Source: Rahnella aquatilis CIP 78.65 = ATCC 33071 (lineage in GTDB: Bacteria > Pseudomonadota > Gammaproteobacteria > Enterobacterales > Enterobacteriaceae). From it: a stretch of 64,000 nt of DNA. A program made the translations under genes and the position numbers. Positions 47,401 to 55,640 of the stretch are shown here, piece by piece (positions within the stretch are counted from its first letter, which is position 1; the number at the start of each line of letters is the position of its first letter). The DNA lies in contig NC_016818.1 of NCBI RefSeq assembly GCF_000241955.1, positions 1,054,001 through 1,118,000 on the forward strand. The letters are read 5' to 3'. The notes under the pieces are model-generated. The model searched no databases and was not told the DNA's origin. It saw nothing but the letters and a program-made list of their open reading frames with translations.

Positions 47401-48158
47401 TTTTGCAACCGATGACCGGTGAGAATTTATATGCGTTTCCGCGCGGCCCTGTGCCGGGTAATTTCCTGCACGGTTTGCTGGAATGGGCGGGTGATGAAGG
47501 GTTCGCGGCCCTGGCGAAGGATCCGGCGAAAATCGCCGATCAGGTCGCGCGGCGTTGTCATACACGCGGCTGGGAAAAGTGGATCGTGCCGCTGACCGGC
47601 TGGCTGACGGCGTTACTGACACAGCCGTTAGCCCTGCCGGACGGGGAAACCTTCACGCTGGCGGAACTGCCGCCTTATCAGGTCGAAATGGAATTCTGGT
47701 TCTCGCTCACTCAGGTGCCGACCCGTCGTCTCGACATGCTGGTTCAGCAATACACGCTGGAAGGCGCGGAGCGTGCGCCGCTGCTGCAGGAAGATCTCAA
47801 CGGCATGCTGAAAGGCTTTATCGATCTGGTGTTTGAACATAACGGGCGTTATTACGTGCTCGATTATAAATCCAACTGGCTCGGTGATGACGCCAGCGGT
47901 TATGACCAAAACACTATGATGCAGTCGATGCGCGACCACCGCTACGATTTACAGTTCACGCTGTATTTGTTCGCACTGCATCGTCTGCTGAAATCCCGTC
48001 TGCCGGATTACGACTATGACCAGCATATCGGCGGCGCGGTCTATCTTTTCCTGCGCGGCAGCCATGCGCCGGGTAACGGCGTCTGCGTCCAGCGGCCGGA
48101 TAAAGCGTTAATTGAACAACTGGACGTTCTGTTCAGCAGCAGCGAGGAACATGCATGA
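44442..48158 (+). CDS. recB: Exonuclease V beta subunit RecB
   Basis: A 1238-residue (E. coli 1180) SF1A 3'-5' helicase and nuclease. Walker A is LIEASAGTGKTFTIAALY (residues 27-44); Walker B is MIDEFQDTDPLQY; further helicase motifs are GDPKQAIYAFRGADIYTYL, LATNFRST and VVTVHKSKGLEYPLVFLP. The C-terminal nuclease has GMLKGFIDLVFEHNGRYYVLDYKSNWLG with the Asp and Lys active-site residues in LDYKSNW. All catalytic motifs are intact, so an active enzyme is expected. A patch near residues 263-310 is unusually AT-rich. Translationally coupled at both ends. Confidence 0.95.
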   Translation: MMEQCLTSASAVPPVVPSALNVLNFPLTGSRLIEASAGTGKTFTIAALYVRLVLGHGGDNAFSRPLTPPEILVVTFTDAATKELRDRIRERLSGAAACFLDDPLAPSSCDEFLQTLRAEYPPEQWPGCARKLQLAAEWMDESAVSTIHGWCNRMLGEHAFDSDSLFTQTLETDQTELLMNVVRDYWRSFYFPLGEQEIRTLRGWWRAPEDLHRSVMPLLDYTEELGSDLTPAEVVETVNNQKAAELATLKQDWPQWIEELNVLLDDASSKKLVNGTKLRPSYYQPWLDKLRIWATTDEIKPELNKGWERLTHSGLKDAWKQGEPPVHPALSAMETLKARLESLPDARSGLLQHACRWIKNRFDAEQQKRAQMGFNDLLTRLDAALRSDNGARLAEIIRTQFPVAMIDEFQDTDPLQYRIFDAVYRVAANAPEQGLILIGDPKQAIYAFRGADIYTYLRARRDTGGRHYTLATNFRSTRAMVASVNQVFELAEKRQSGEGAFLFRRGAENQVPFLPVEAKGRADTLVIEGAEAVALTLWYPENQTEALPKTQYVQLMADGCATEIVRLLRLGQQGAAGFGTPGETLKPVMPGDIAVLVNTGREASAVRAALSKRGVPSVYLSDKESIFESVQAGELQYWLAACAAPENDRLLRAALATPSLNLSWEALDRLNQDENEWERYVHQFQALRTCWRKQGILPMLRRLMWEFDVPRRLLGRGDERALTDLLHLSELLQQASVQLDGEHALIRYLAQQCQDEHQGGDARKLRLESDAERVKVVTVHKSKGLEYPLVFLPFACAFRAVKKQDSPLKWHTPEGELEVALSATDELLVQADRERLGEDLRKFYVAMTRSRYALWLGMAPLKEFEKSAPGYLFHGGNAIDAQTLPASLQALETETIRAWPLPVADGAIYRSEQSLPKLGPRPPLRTHKDPRWWVSSFSGLQIAPAGTYIMPESLNREPRGEIESAAQDSYLEDQKVFVEEKEPVSGLLQPMTGENLYAFPRGPVPGNFLHGLLEWAGDEGFAALAKDPAKIADQVARRCHTRGWEKWIVPLTGWLTALLTQPLALPDGETFTLAELPPYQVEMEFWFSLTQVPTRRLDMLVQQYTLEGAERAPLLQEDLNGMLKGFIDLVFEHNGRYYVLDYKSNWLGDDASGYDQNTMMQSMRDHRYDLQFTLYLFALHRLLKSRLPDYDYDQHIGGAVYLFLRGSHAPGNGVCVQRPDKALIEQLDVLFSSSEEHA

Positions 48159-50209
48159 AGATCAACAGCCGTGAAGATATTGTGCATCTGCTGACGAGCT
48201 GGGTGGAATGTGGCTGGCTGCGCGAACTGGATCGCGCACTGGTAACGTTTCTGGCGAAAGAAGCGCCGGATGCCCATCCGTTGCTATTACTGGCCACCGC
48301 ACTGACCAGCTATCAGCTCGGGCGCGGGCATGTGTGCCTGGATTTGCAGGCTACACTCGACGACAGCGCCTTTTCACTTTCGCTGCCGCCGGAGGGAGAT
48401 CATGCTGACGGCGCGGTGATCCGTCCGGCAGCGGTGCTGGACTCTCTGAGTCTGCAGGAATGGCTGGCGGCGCTGGCGCACCCGACGCTGGTCGGGCACG
48501 GCGAAGGGAATTCGCCCCTGGTGCTGACCGGCCAGCGCCTGTATCTGCGCCGTTACTGGCAGTATGAACAGAATGTACGGGCGGCAATTGAACAGCGTCT
48601 GGCACGCAGTGCGTTGCACACTTTGCCGGCGAAGGCCCTGCGCGCGCCGCTCACTGCGCTGTTCCCGGCAGATGGGCAATCTGCTATCACTAACTGGCAA
48701 AAACTGGCCTGCGCGCTGGCGGCAGGCAGTGCGTTCAGCATTATTACCGGCGGGCCGGGCACCGGTAAAACCACCACGGTTGTGCGTCTGCTGGCGTTGT
48801 TACAGACGCTGGCGCTGGAAGAAAACGGCCAGCCGCTGCGTATCCGGCTGGCTGCCCCGACGGGTAAGGCGGCGGCGCGTCTGAATGAGTCGATAGCCGG
48901 TGCGGTATCGAAGCTGGATCTCAGTGCGCTCGGCAACGGTGATGCGGTGCGTGAAAGTATCAACACCGATGTGGTGACGCTGCACCGTCTGCTCGGCAGC
49001 CGCCCCGATACCCGCCATTTCAGGCATCATCCGGGCAATCCGCTGATGGTGGATGTGCTGGTGGTCGATGAAGCATCAATGGTCGATCTGGAAATGATGG
49101 CAGCATTGCTGGCGGCATTGCCGGAACAGGCGCGTCTGATCCTGCTGGGTGATAAAGATCAGCTTGCGTCGGTAGAAGCGGGTGCATTACTGAGCGAGTT
49201 ATGCCAGCGCGCCAACGGTGGCCATTATCTGCCGCAAACCCGCGACTGGCTGCAAAGCGTGACCGGCGAACAGATCCCTGATGCGCTGGTTGATCCGCAA
49301 GGTACGGCGATGGATCAGGCCGTCGTCATGCTGCGCCACAGTTACCGTTTTGATGCACAAAGCGGAATCGGCCAGTTGGCCGAAGCCGTAAATGACGGTG
49401 ATGTGAAAGCGCTGAAACAGGTCTGGAAACACGGGTACGCTGATCTGGCGCAACTGACACTGAGTGCGGATGATGACACCGTACTGCGCGACTGGGTGGT
49501 GAAGGGCGGAGTGAAGCAGTTCCCGGCGACGGCAAAACCTGAGGGTGCAGAACCACCGGCCGGCTATCAACATTATCTCAATGTGATGATCAGGGAGCGA
49601 CCGGCAGACGATGAACCGCCGGAAGCGTTCAGTCGCTGGGCAACCAAAGTGCTTCTGGCCTATAGCCAGTTCCAGTTGCTGTGCGCCTTACGCGGCGGGC
49701 GCTGGGGCGTGGAAGCGCTGAATCAGCGCATCGCTGACATTTTGCGAAAAGAAGGATTGCTTAAGGCGTCGATCGGCTGGTATCCGGGGCGTCCGGTGCT
49801 GGTGACCCGCAATGATTACAGCCAGCGCCTGATGAACGGCGATATCGGCATCACGCTGGAGATCCCGCATCGTCTGGCCGACGGTTCTGTCGTGCCGACC
49901 CTTCGGGTGGCATTTCTGGCCGGAGACGGCACACAGGATATCCGCTGGGTGATGCCGGGACGCTTGCAGGCAGTGGAAACGGTATTTGCCATGACGGTGC
50001 ATAAATCGCAGGGATCAGAATTTACCCATACCGCGCTGCTGCTGCCGGAGAATCTCAGCCCGATCCTGACGCGCGAGCTGATTTACACCGGTATTACCCG
50101 TGCGCGTCACTGGTTCAGTCTGGGATGTGTCGGGGGAATAAATGCCGTTTTACCGGATGCGGTGAAGCGTCGGGTGTTACGTGCCAGCGGATTAATCGAA
50201 AACGCGTAA
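48155..50209 (+). CDS. recD: Exonuclease V alpha subunit RecD
   Basis: A 684-residue SF1B 5'-3' helicase (E. coli RecD 608). Walker A is IITGGPGTGKTTTVVRLLALL, Walker B VLVVDEASMVDLEMM, and further motifs LGDKDQLASVEAGALL, MLRHSYRF and FAMTVHKSQGSEFTHTALLLP; the last segment IYTGITRARHWF is the usual end of the helicase. The start overlaps recB by four bases, so RecC, RecB and RecD should be made in equal amounts. No argA follows, unlike the E. coli locus. Confidence 0.95.
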   Translation: MKINSREDIVHLLTSWVECGWLRELDRALVTFLAKEAPDAHPLLLLATALTSYQLGRGHVCLDLQATLDDSAFSLSLPPEGDHADGAVIRPAAVLDSLSLQEWLAALAHPTLVGHGEGNSPLVLTGQRLYLRRYWQYEQNVRAAIEQRLARSALHTLPAKALRAPLTALFPADGQSAITNWQKLACALAAGSAFSIITGGPGTGKTTTVVRLLALLQTLALEENGQPLRIRLAAPTGKAAARLNESIAGAVSKLDLSALGNGDAVRESINTDVVTLHRLLGSRPDTRHFRHHPGNPLMVDVLVVDEASMVDLEMMAALLAALPEQARLILLGDKDQLASVEAGALLSELCQRANGGHYLPQTRDWLQSVTGEQIPDALVDPQGTAMDQAVVMLRHSYRFDAQSGIGQLAEAVNDGDVKALKQVWKHGYADLAQLTLSADDDTVLRDWVVKGGVKQFPATAKPEGAEPPAGYQHYLNVMIRERPADDEPPEAFSRWATKVLLAYSQFQLLCALRGGRWGVEALNQRIADILRKEGLLKASIGWYPGRPVLVTRNDYSQRLMNGDIGITLEIPHRLADGSVVPTLRVAFLAGDGTQDIRWVMPGRLQAVETVFAMTVHKSQGSEFTHTALLLPENLSPILTRELIYTGITRARHWFSLGCVGGINAVLPDAVKRRVLRASGLIENA

Positions 50210-50229
50210 CCTGTGCCTGTGGGCGAAAA

Positions 50230-50472
50230 TCAGTATTCGTACTCGTGGATCCTGACGGGTTTACGCAGCGTACGGGCCTTGTTGCCCGCCACTTTGGTAG
50301 CTTTGTCCGGATCGCCAGCCACAAATTCCAGCGTCGGTGAGTAATAAAAAGGCAGCCAGCCACCGTAGCCATTTTCCCACTCCCAGCGAACCGGGCAGGG
50401 CCACAGAATGTCTTCGTGCATAATGTAATAAGTCCATCGCCCATGCGGACGACGCGGTTTCGGTGTTTTCAT
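50230..50472 (-). CDS. Small Trp/Tyr-rich protein of unknown function
   Basis: An 80-residue protein rich in aromatic residues (RWTYYIMHEDILWPCPVRWEWENGYGGWLPFYYSPTLEFVAGDP) with a basic C-terminal half. It converges on recD with 20 bases between stops. No family recognised. The ribosome site is poor, but the amino-acid pattern looks like a real folded protein rather than a chance frame. Confidence 0.6.
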   Translation of the reverse strand: MKTPKPRRPHGRWTYYIMHEDILWPCPVRWEWENGYGGWLPFYYSPTLEFVAGDPDKATKVAGNKARTLRKPVRIHEYEY

Positions 50473-50595
50473 AAACGGGCGAACATGCTCTTAAAAATCA
50501 CTGAGGATATTCTGGCTCGCGTGGCGTAAGGTTTCAACCCCCTGACCGGATTGATGCTTATTTAAGCGGTTTTAACCGGGGTAATTTGCAAAACT

Positions 50596-50703
50596 TTACC
50601 CCCAGATCATTGCCGCCCAGCGTAACAGCATGAGTGCGCCACAGATACACAGCAGTACTACGACCATTTTCCAGTGCTTGATCATCATCCGTTTGGTTAC
50701 CAT
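50596..50703 (-). CDS. yniD: Small membrane protein YniD
   Basis: A 35-residue peptide (MVTKRMMIKHWKMVVVLL, then CICGALMLLRWAAMIWG) that matches the E. coli small protein YniD nearly throughout, from memory of its sequence ending LLLRWAAMIWG. One transmembrane helix covers about residues 12-33 with a positively charged cytoplasmic start. GGAGGAG precedes the ATG at an ideal distance. The family function is unknown. It is 24 bases after another small membrane protein gene, and likely shares its transcript. Confidence 0.85.
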   Translation of the reverse strand: MVTKRMMIKHWKMVVVLLCICGALMLLRWAAMIWG

Positions 50704-50727
50704 TTCTCCTCCTGCCATTCGGGCATT

Positions 50728-50877
50728 TTAGCCCGCCATATGCTGATCGACATAATGAACAACCTGTTCTTTCAGTTCAGGAACGGCCTGATCGCTGAGC
50801 CATTCAAACGCCATCAGCAGTAAGGCTGCAATGGCAATGACTGACAAAAGTATAACGGTTTTATTACGTGCTTCCAT
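50728..50877 (-). CDS. Small single-pass membrane protein (49 residues)
   Basis: Reads MEARNKTVILLSVIAIAALL followed by LMAFEWLSDQAVPELKEQ and a His/Asp-containing tail VVHYVDQHMAG. One transmembrane helix (about residues 7-26) precedes an amphipathic periplasmic or cytosolic tail. A weak GAGA ribosome site lies upstream. It precedes yniD in the same direction. Its tail pattern recalls the 45-residue peptide at 60836 (DQVITHYADK), so the two may belong to one family of tiny membrane proteins. Confidence 0.6.
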   Translation of the reverse strand: MEARNKTVILLSVIAIAALLLMAFEWLSDQAVPELKEQVVHYVDQHMAG

Positions 50878-50915
50878 GATTCTCATTGATTCTGAATTGC
50901 CTGCTTTTTACTCTG

Positions 50916-50958
50916 CCAGAACGCTGAAGCCGCATCGGGTGCGGCTTCAGCGTTCTGG
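50916..50958. repeat. Perfect 19-bp inverted repeat
   Basis: CCAGAACGCTGAAGCCGCA and its exact complement flank a five-base loop TCGGG. It lies 20 bases beyond the stop of the MFS gene and probably ends or protects that transcript, though no T-run follows. The length of perfect pairing is exceptional for a terminator. Confidence 0.75.
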
Positions 50959-50978
50959 TTCCGGAAAGGTTTAAGAAA

Positions 50979-52223
50979 TTATACCTTTTCGACTGTTTCG
51001 AAACTTTGATCCCGTTTCTGCTCCTGCGGCATTGATGCTATTGCTGCATGACGGGCACCGGGGCGGAAACCATTCTTTCGGGCGCAGACGGCAATAATCA
51101 GCCCGGCGACGATGAGCAGTTGCATGGCCCATGGAAAAATGGCAATGCCCGCAGTTTCCAGCAAAACGCCTCCGGTTAACCCGCCACCGGCAATCGCCAG
51201 ATTCCATGCCACGACCACCATCGATTGCGCCATATCGGCATGTTCACCGGTGGCATCAGCCATCGCTGTTTGCAGCAATGTTGCTGCACCGCCAAACGTC
51301 AGCCCCCACAGCGCGACACACACCGTTACGTTAAGCGGTGAGAAGTGGCTCAGCGCCAGCATCAGGGAAAGCAGGGCAAACATAAACAGGCTGGTAAGCA
51401 GGGTGCGGCGCAAATGTTTATCCACCAGCATACCGGTGATACCAATGCCTGCCAGCGCGCCAATGCCGAAAACCAGCAATATCTGATCGGCCCGCGCATC
51501 AAGCCCGGAAAGGCGCAGGAACGGCACAATGTAGGTATAAAGCAGGTTGTGCGCCAGCATCCACAGCAGTATCACCATCAGAATACTGCGCACGCCGGGC
51601 ATCATCAGCACCTGCCTCAAAGGCTGGCGTTCACCGGCGGCCTGACCCGGATAGTCTGGTACTTTTCGTATCACCCAGACAATCAGCAGCACGGTGATAG
51701 CGGACATCACGCCGAACGCCATCCGCCATCCGAGCGCGGAACCCATCCAGGTACCCAGCGGGACGCCGACAGACAGCGCCAGCGGCGTGCCGACCATGGC
51801 CACCGACAACGCACGCCCTTGCTGATGCACCGGCACCATCCGCCTTGCGTAACCGGCCAGTAATCCCCATGCCAGTCCGGCTGCCGCACCGGCCACCCAG
51901 CGGGCGAAGAGCGTCAGGAAATAATTCGTCGAGAATGTGGTGAGGGTATTAAAAATCAGAAAGCCAAAGATTGCCGTCAGCAACGCCGTGCGGCGGTTCC
52001 AGCCCCGTGTCAGAGCCGCCAGCGGGATCACGGCCATCAGCGAACCGGCGGCATACAGCGTCACCAGTTGCCCGGCCATCGCTGGTGAAACATCCAGACT
52101 GGCCGCTATCTGGGGCAACAGCCCGGCGGGCAGGGTTTCCGTCATGATGGCGATAAAGCCGGTCAGCGCCATCGCCAGTAAAGCGGAAAGCGGAAGGGGT
52201 GATTTCAGTGCTGTGGCATTCAT
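50979..52223 (-). CDS. MFS efflux transporter (DHA1 family)
   Basis: A 414-residue inner-membrane protein with the 12-helix MFS layout. The second-loop motif ALTRGWNRRTALLTAIFGFLIFN and the motif C-like GTPLALSVGVPLGTWMGSALGWRMAF (about residues 145-170) mark it as a drug:H+ antiporter (DHA1). Close types are AraJ/YdhP-like exporters; substrate unknown. Its start overlaps the stop of the upstream serine hydrolase by four bases, so both are co-translated, and a LysR gene lies divergently upstream of the pair. Confidence 0.92.
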   Translation of the reverse strand: MNATALKSPLPLSALLAMALTGFIAIMTETLPAGLLPQIAASLDVSPAMAGQLVTLYAAGSLMAVIPLAALTRGWNRRTALLTAIFGFLIFNTLTTFSTNYFLTLFARWVAGAAAGLAWGLLAGYARRMVPVHQQGRALSVAMVGTPLALSVGVPLGTWMGSALGWRMAFGVMSAITVLLIVWVIRKVPDYPGQAAGERQPLRQVLMMPGVRSILMVILLWMLAHNLLYTYIVPFLRLSGLDARADQILLVFGIGALAGIGITGMLVDKHLRRTLLTSLFMFALLSLMLALSHFSPLNVTVCVALWGLTFGGAATLLQTAMADATGEHADMAQSMVVVAWNLAIAGGGLTGGVLLETAGIAIFPWAMQLLIVAGLIIAVCARKNGFRPGARHAAIASMPQEQKRDQSFETVEKV

Positions 52224-53371
52224 GACTGCACTCCGTACACGGCATCGCGCACTTCAGTGACAAACGCGCCTGACATGCCTTCATACAGGGTATTGGTGAA
52301 GGCGACGACGCTCAGTCCGGCGGTACGGTCAACGAACCAGGAGTGACCGTAAGCCCCGCCCCAGCGCCACGTGCCGGTTGATTCCGGTGAAGCGGCGGCC
52401 TGCGGGTTACGCAATACCGAAAAACCCAGGCCAAAGCCCAGCCCCGGCGATTCCGGCAGTTCGGCACCGCGAGTTTGATCGCGTCCCATTTCATCGACCA
52501 GCGCCGCTGACACTAACGGAGCGCCACCGCAACGCAGCATTTCCAGCATCTTCAGTACGTCTGCCGCGCTGCTGACCATACCCGCGCCGCCGTAAGGATA
52601 AGCCTGAGCATTGAGTGCGCGCGAAGGTGAGTATTCAATTCCTACGGTATTGTCGAAAGCGGCGACCTTTTCGCCTTCACACAGACGATGGGGCTGTGGC
52701 CCATCACTGACATACGGCGTAGCCAGCCGTGCCGGGTCATGGGCGAAGAAACCGGTATCCTGCATGTTCAGCGGGCCGGTCAGTTGCGTTTTGACCACTT
52801 CAGCGAGCGGTTGTTTGCACACCTGTTCCAGTACTGCGCCCAGCACATCGACGGCCAGCGAATATCCCCACGACGTGCCCGGTGTATACAGCAAAGGCAC
52901 ATCCGATAAGCGTCGCAGATTTTCCGCCAGCGAAATGCCGCTGCTGTCCATTCCGTCAGAAACCCCTGCACGGGCATAAGGGCCGTTTTCGTCCGGCTCA
53001 AAAAAGCGGTAACTCAGTCCGGCGGTATGACTTAATAACTGTCGTACCGTGATGCGTGCCGGTTGTCCGTCTGGCAGTGCAGGACGAAACTGCGGCAACC
53101 ATGGATGAATATCATCATCCAGCGCCAGCTTTCCCTGGGTGATCAGCGCCATTGCAGCGGTGGACACTATTGGCTTGCTGACCGATGCCAGACGAAAAAG
53201 TGCATTTTCAGGCATAGGTTTTTGGCCTTCCCGGTCGGCAAAACCGGCTGCCTGGCGGTAAACAACTTCGCCGTGATGGGCGACCATGACAACGGCACCG
53301 ACCAGTCTTTGTGATTCAATGGCCTGCGCGATAACGCAATCAAGCCGGGATTTCAATGCAGTGGAATTCAT
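52220..53371 (-). CDS. Serine hydrolase (beta-lactamase class C/EstB family)
   Basis: A 383-residue penicillin-binding-type serine hydrolase. The SxxK motif is in FRLASVSKPIVSTAAMALI (Ser-Val-Ser-Lys), a Tyr motif in SWGYSLAVDVLGAVLEQV, and a His-containing third motif near WRWGGAYGHSWFVD, as in EstB-like esterases. No signal peptide, so cytoplasmic esterase activity is more likely than beta-lactam resistance. The second ATG, before NSTALKSRLD, is better placed behind TGAGAT. Coupled with the MFS exporter gene; a divergent LysR gene is 115 bases away. Confidence 0.9.
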   Translation of the reverse strand: MNSTALKSRLDCVIAQAIESQRLVGAVVMVAHHGEVVYRQAAGFADREGQKPMPENALFRLASVSKPIVSTAAMALITQGKLALDDDIHPWLPQFRPALPDGQPARITVRQLLSHTAGLSYRFFEPDENGPYARAGVSDGMDSSGISLAENLRRLSDVPLLYTPGTSWGYSLAVDVLGAVLEQVCKQPLAEVVKTQLTGPLNMQDTGFFAHDPARLATPYVSDGPQPHRLCEGEKVAAFDNTVGIEYSPSRALNAQAYPYGGAGMVSSAADVLKMLEMLRCGGAPLVSAALVDEMGRDQTRGAELPESPGLGFGLGFSVLRNPQAAASPESTGTWRWGGAYGHSWFVDRTAGLSVVAFTNTLYEGMSGAFVTEVRDAVYGVQS

Positions 53372-53485
53372 GGGATATCTCATTTCAGAAAGGGTTAAAT
53401 CACGATAGAGATCTCCTCAGTGCGGAAAAAGTAGGGTAGATTTCCATAATATACGGACGCTGATGTCCGCAATCGGGGGGCAGCA

Positions 53486-54394
53486 ATGGAAAATCTCAGT
53501 AGCCTGAATGTGTTTGTCCATGTGGCAGAAACCCGCAGTTTTGTCGCAGCAGGGCGAATTTTGGGTGTGTCGGCGTCGGCGGTGGGCAAAAGCATTGCGC
53601 GCATGGAAACTAAGCTGAATGTGCGGCTGTTTCACCGCAGTACCCGCAGCGTGACGCTGACCGCCGAGGGGACGTTGTTTCTTGAACGTTGCCGCAGGAT
53701 TATGGCGGAATTCGAAGCCGCGCAAAGCGAGCTGTCACAACTGGCAGAATGTCCGCGCGGCAGATTGCGGCTGAGTTTGCCGCAGGTCAGTACGTTACTT
53801 TTGCCGGTGCTGGGCGAGTTTATGCGCCGTTATCCCGATATCGGGCTGGATCTGGATTTCACCGATCGCATCGTTGATGTGGTGGAAGAGGGGTTTGACG
53901 CCGTGGTGCGCACCGGCCAGCTGGCTGATTCCCGGTTGTCGATGCGCAAGCTGGGCACTTTTCATCATTTACTGGTTGGTGCGCCCGCTTATTTTGAACA
54001 GCACGGGATGCCTGCGAAGCCGCAGGAACTGGTTGATCACCGTTGTCTGCATTTTCGCTTTCCTAACAGTGGAAAGCTTGAGCTGTGGCCGCTGCCGGAG
54101 TATCAGGATTTAGCACTGCCGGTATCGATGGTTTGCAATAATATTGAAACCCGCCAGTGTTTTGCCCTGCAGGGGCTGGGCATCGCCTGTCTGCCTGATT
54201 TCAGTATTCGCAAGGAGCTGGCGCGCGGACAACTGTTGACGGTGCTGGATGATTACGTGAAGCGCAGTGGTGACTTTTACATTTTATGGCCGTCCGGTGG
54301 TTATATGACGCCGAAGTTACGGGTGTTTATTGATTTTCTCAGCGAGCGGGTTTTCCCTGAAAATCCTGAGCTGGCGCTGCTATGTCCAAATTAA
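53486..54394 (+). CDS. LysR-family transcriptional regulator
   Basis: A 302-residue LysR regulator with the winged helix SFVAAGRILGVSASAVGKSIARMETKLNVRLFHRSTRSVTLT (residues 16-58) and an effector domain. Its position head-to-head with the serine hydrolase–MFS pair makes that pair its likely target. The sequence style (SASAVGKSIARME) is that of the CrgA/DmlR-like subfamily. The inducer is unknown. Confidence 0.92.
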   Translation: MENLSSLNVFVHVAETRSFVAAGRILGVSASAVGKSIARMETKLNVRLFHRSTRSVTLTAEGTLFLERCRRIMAEFEAAQSELSQLAECPRGRLRLSLPQVSTLLLPVLGEFMRRYPDIGLDLDFTDRIVDVVEEGFDAVVRTGQLADSRLSMRKLGTFHHLLVGAPAYFEQHGMPAKPQELVDHRCLHFRFPNSGKLELWPLPEYQDLALPVSMVCNNIETRQCFALQGLGIACLPDFSIRKELARGQLLTVLDDYVKRSGDFYILWPSGGYMTPKLRVFIDFLSERVFPENPELALLCPN

Positions 54395-54421
54395 ATCTGT
54401 CTTTAACTGAGGGAGTGTGTG

Positions 54422-54913
54422 ATGAGTCATTCTGTCTTAATTGAACGCTTTTCTGCCGCCGATCAGCGCGGTGTGGTTGACGTGATTTTACCGATCCAGA
54501 ACCAGGAATTTGGCATTGCCATCACCGAAGAGCAACAGCCTGATCTGCATGATATTCCGCAATTTTACCAGTGCGGCACCGGGGATTTCTGGGTTGCCCG
54601 CTGTGAAGGGAAAGTCGTGGGTACGCTGGGGCTGAAAGATATCGGCAACGCGCAGACGGCACTGCGCAAAATGTTTGTCAGCGCCCCTTTTCGTGGCAGG
54701 GAGTACGGTGTGGCCGCATTGCTACTTAACACGTTGCTGCACCATGCGCAGACGAAAAATGTGAAGGACATTTTTCTCGGCACGACAGACAAGTTTCTGG
54801 CAGCGCATCGCTTTTATGAAAAGAACGGTTTTAAGGAAGTCAGGGTGCCGGATCTCCCGCCAGCCTTCCCGCTGATGGCAGTAGACAGTAAGTTTTACCG
54901 GTTAACATTCTGA
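54422..54913 (+). CDS. GNAT-family N-acetyltransferase
   Basis: A 163-residue GNAT domain protein starting at ATG (not the GTG three bases upstream) after GGGAG. The acetyl-CoA-binding motif A is KMFVSAPFRGREYGVAALLLNTLLHHA (about residues 84-110), and DKFLAAHRFYEKNGFKEV is motif B. Substrate unknown. It follows the LysR gene by 27 bases on the same strand and may be read with it. Confidence 0.9.
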   Translation: MSHSVLIERFSAADQRGVVDVILPIQNQEFGIAITEEQQPDLHDIPQFYQCGTGDFWVARCEGKVVGTLGLKDIGNAQTALRKMFVSAPFRGREYGVAALLLNTLLHHAQTKNVKDIFLGTTDKFLAAHRFYEKNGFKEVRVPDLPPAFPLMAVDSKFYRLTF

Positions 54914-54923
54914 TTTTTAAGGC

Positions 54924-54964
54924 TGTCAGGTTGCTGTCGTGTCCATGTCAGGTTGCTGTCGTGT
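54924..54964 (+). repeat. 19-bp tandem direct repeat
   Basis: TGTCAGGTTGCTGTCGTGT occurs twice with a three-base spacer CCA, period 22. It lies 10 bases past the GNAT stop. This looks like a recent slippage duplication or a pair of binding sites. Confidence 0.7.
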
Positions 54965-55027
54965 TGATTTCCGATCCCGCGTTGCATGCTGATTGGGTGT
55001 TCAACATTCACTCTACAGGTATAAATT

Positions 55028-55507
55028 ATGAATCAGAGCAAAATCAGGCAACTTCGCATTTCCCGCGCATGGTCTCAGGAACAACTGGCAGAACTTTCCT
55101 CACTGAGTGTGCGCACGGTTCAGCGTATCGAAAATGGCGAACAGGCCAGCCTCGAAACCCTCGGCGCTATTGCGGCAGCCTTTGATATCAAGGTGGCTGA
55201 ACTGACAGAAAACAATACGCAGGCGGGCAGTTTTTCGGAGCAGGCGCTTGACGAACAGATAGAAAAGGCCAGATATCAGGTGGCGGAAGAAAGCAGCTTT
55301 TACCGTTCCGTTCTGTTGTGGGCAGTGGTCAATGCCGGTTTGTTCGCGCTAAACCATTACACCTCGCCGGATTCAGACTGGTTCGTCTGGCCGCTGGGTA
55401 TCTGGGGCGGTATTTTGTTGCTGCGTGGTTTACGCATTTTTGTTTTTCGCACAACAGTGGAGCGCTGGCAAAAAGCGCGTTTACAGAAGTTAATACGCAA
55501 GCCCTGA
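55028..55507 (+). CDS. XRE-family regulator with 2TM domain
   Basis: A 159-residue membrane-anchored regulator: a helix-turn-helix at residues 5-58 (IRQLRISRAWSQEQLAELSSLSVRTVQRIENGEQASLETL), a linker, then two hydrophobic helices (about 96-112 and 120-137, VLLWAVVNAGLFAL and WFVWPLGIWGGILLLRGLRIFVF) of the 2TM type. The basic tail WQKARLQKLIRK follows. Such proteins can repress from the membrane; targets are unknown. Confidence 0.9.
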   Translation: MNQSKIRQLRISRAWSQEQLAELSSLSVRTVQRIENGEQASLETLGAIAAAFDIKVAELTENNTQAGSFSEQALDEQIEKARYQVAEESSFYRSVLLWAVVNAGLFALNHYTSPDSDWFVWPLGIWGGILLLRGLRIFVFRTTVERWQKARLQKLIRKP

Positions 55508-55640
55508 ATCTTAAGACATTCAGCTAAAGCGCCGTTGTGAATCACCGGCAAAACCGCCCTGACTGAGACATATTAAAACCCTTGCCGGACATGCTGCTAT
55601 CCTCTGTAATATTCAGAGTCATTAGCTCAACGGACAGAGA

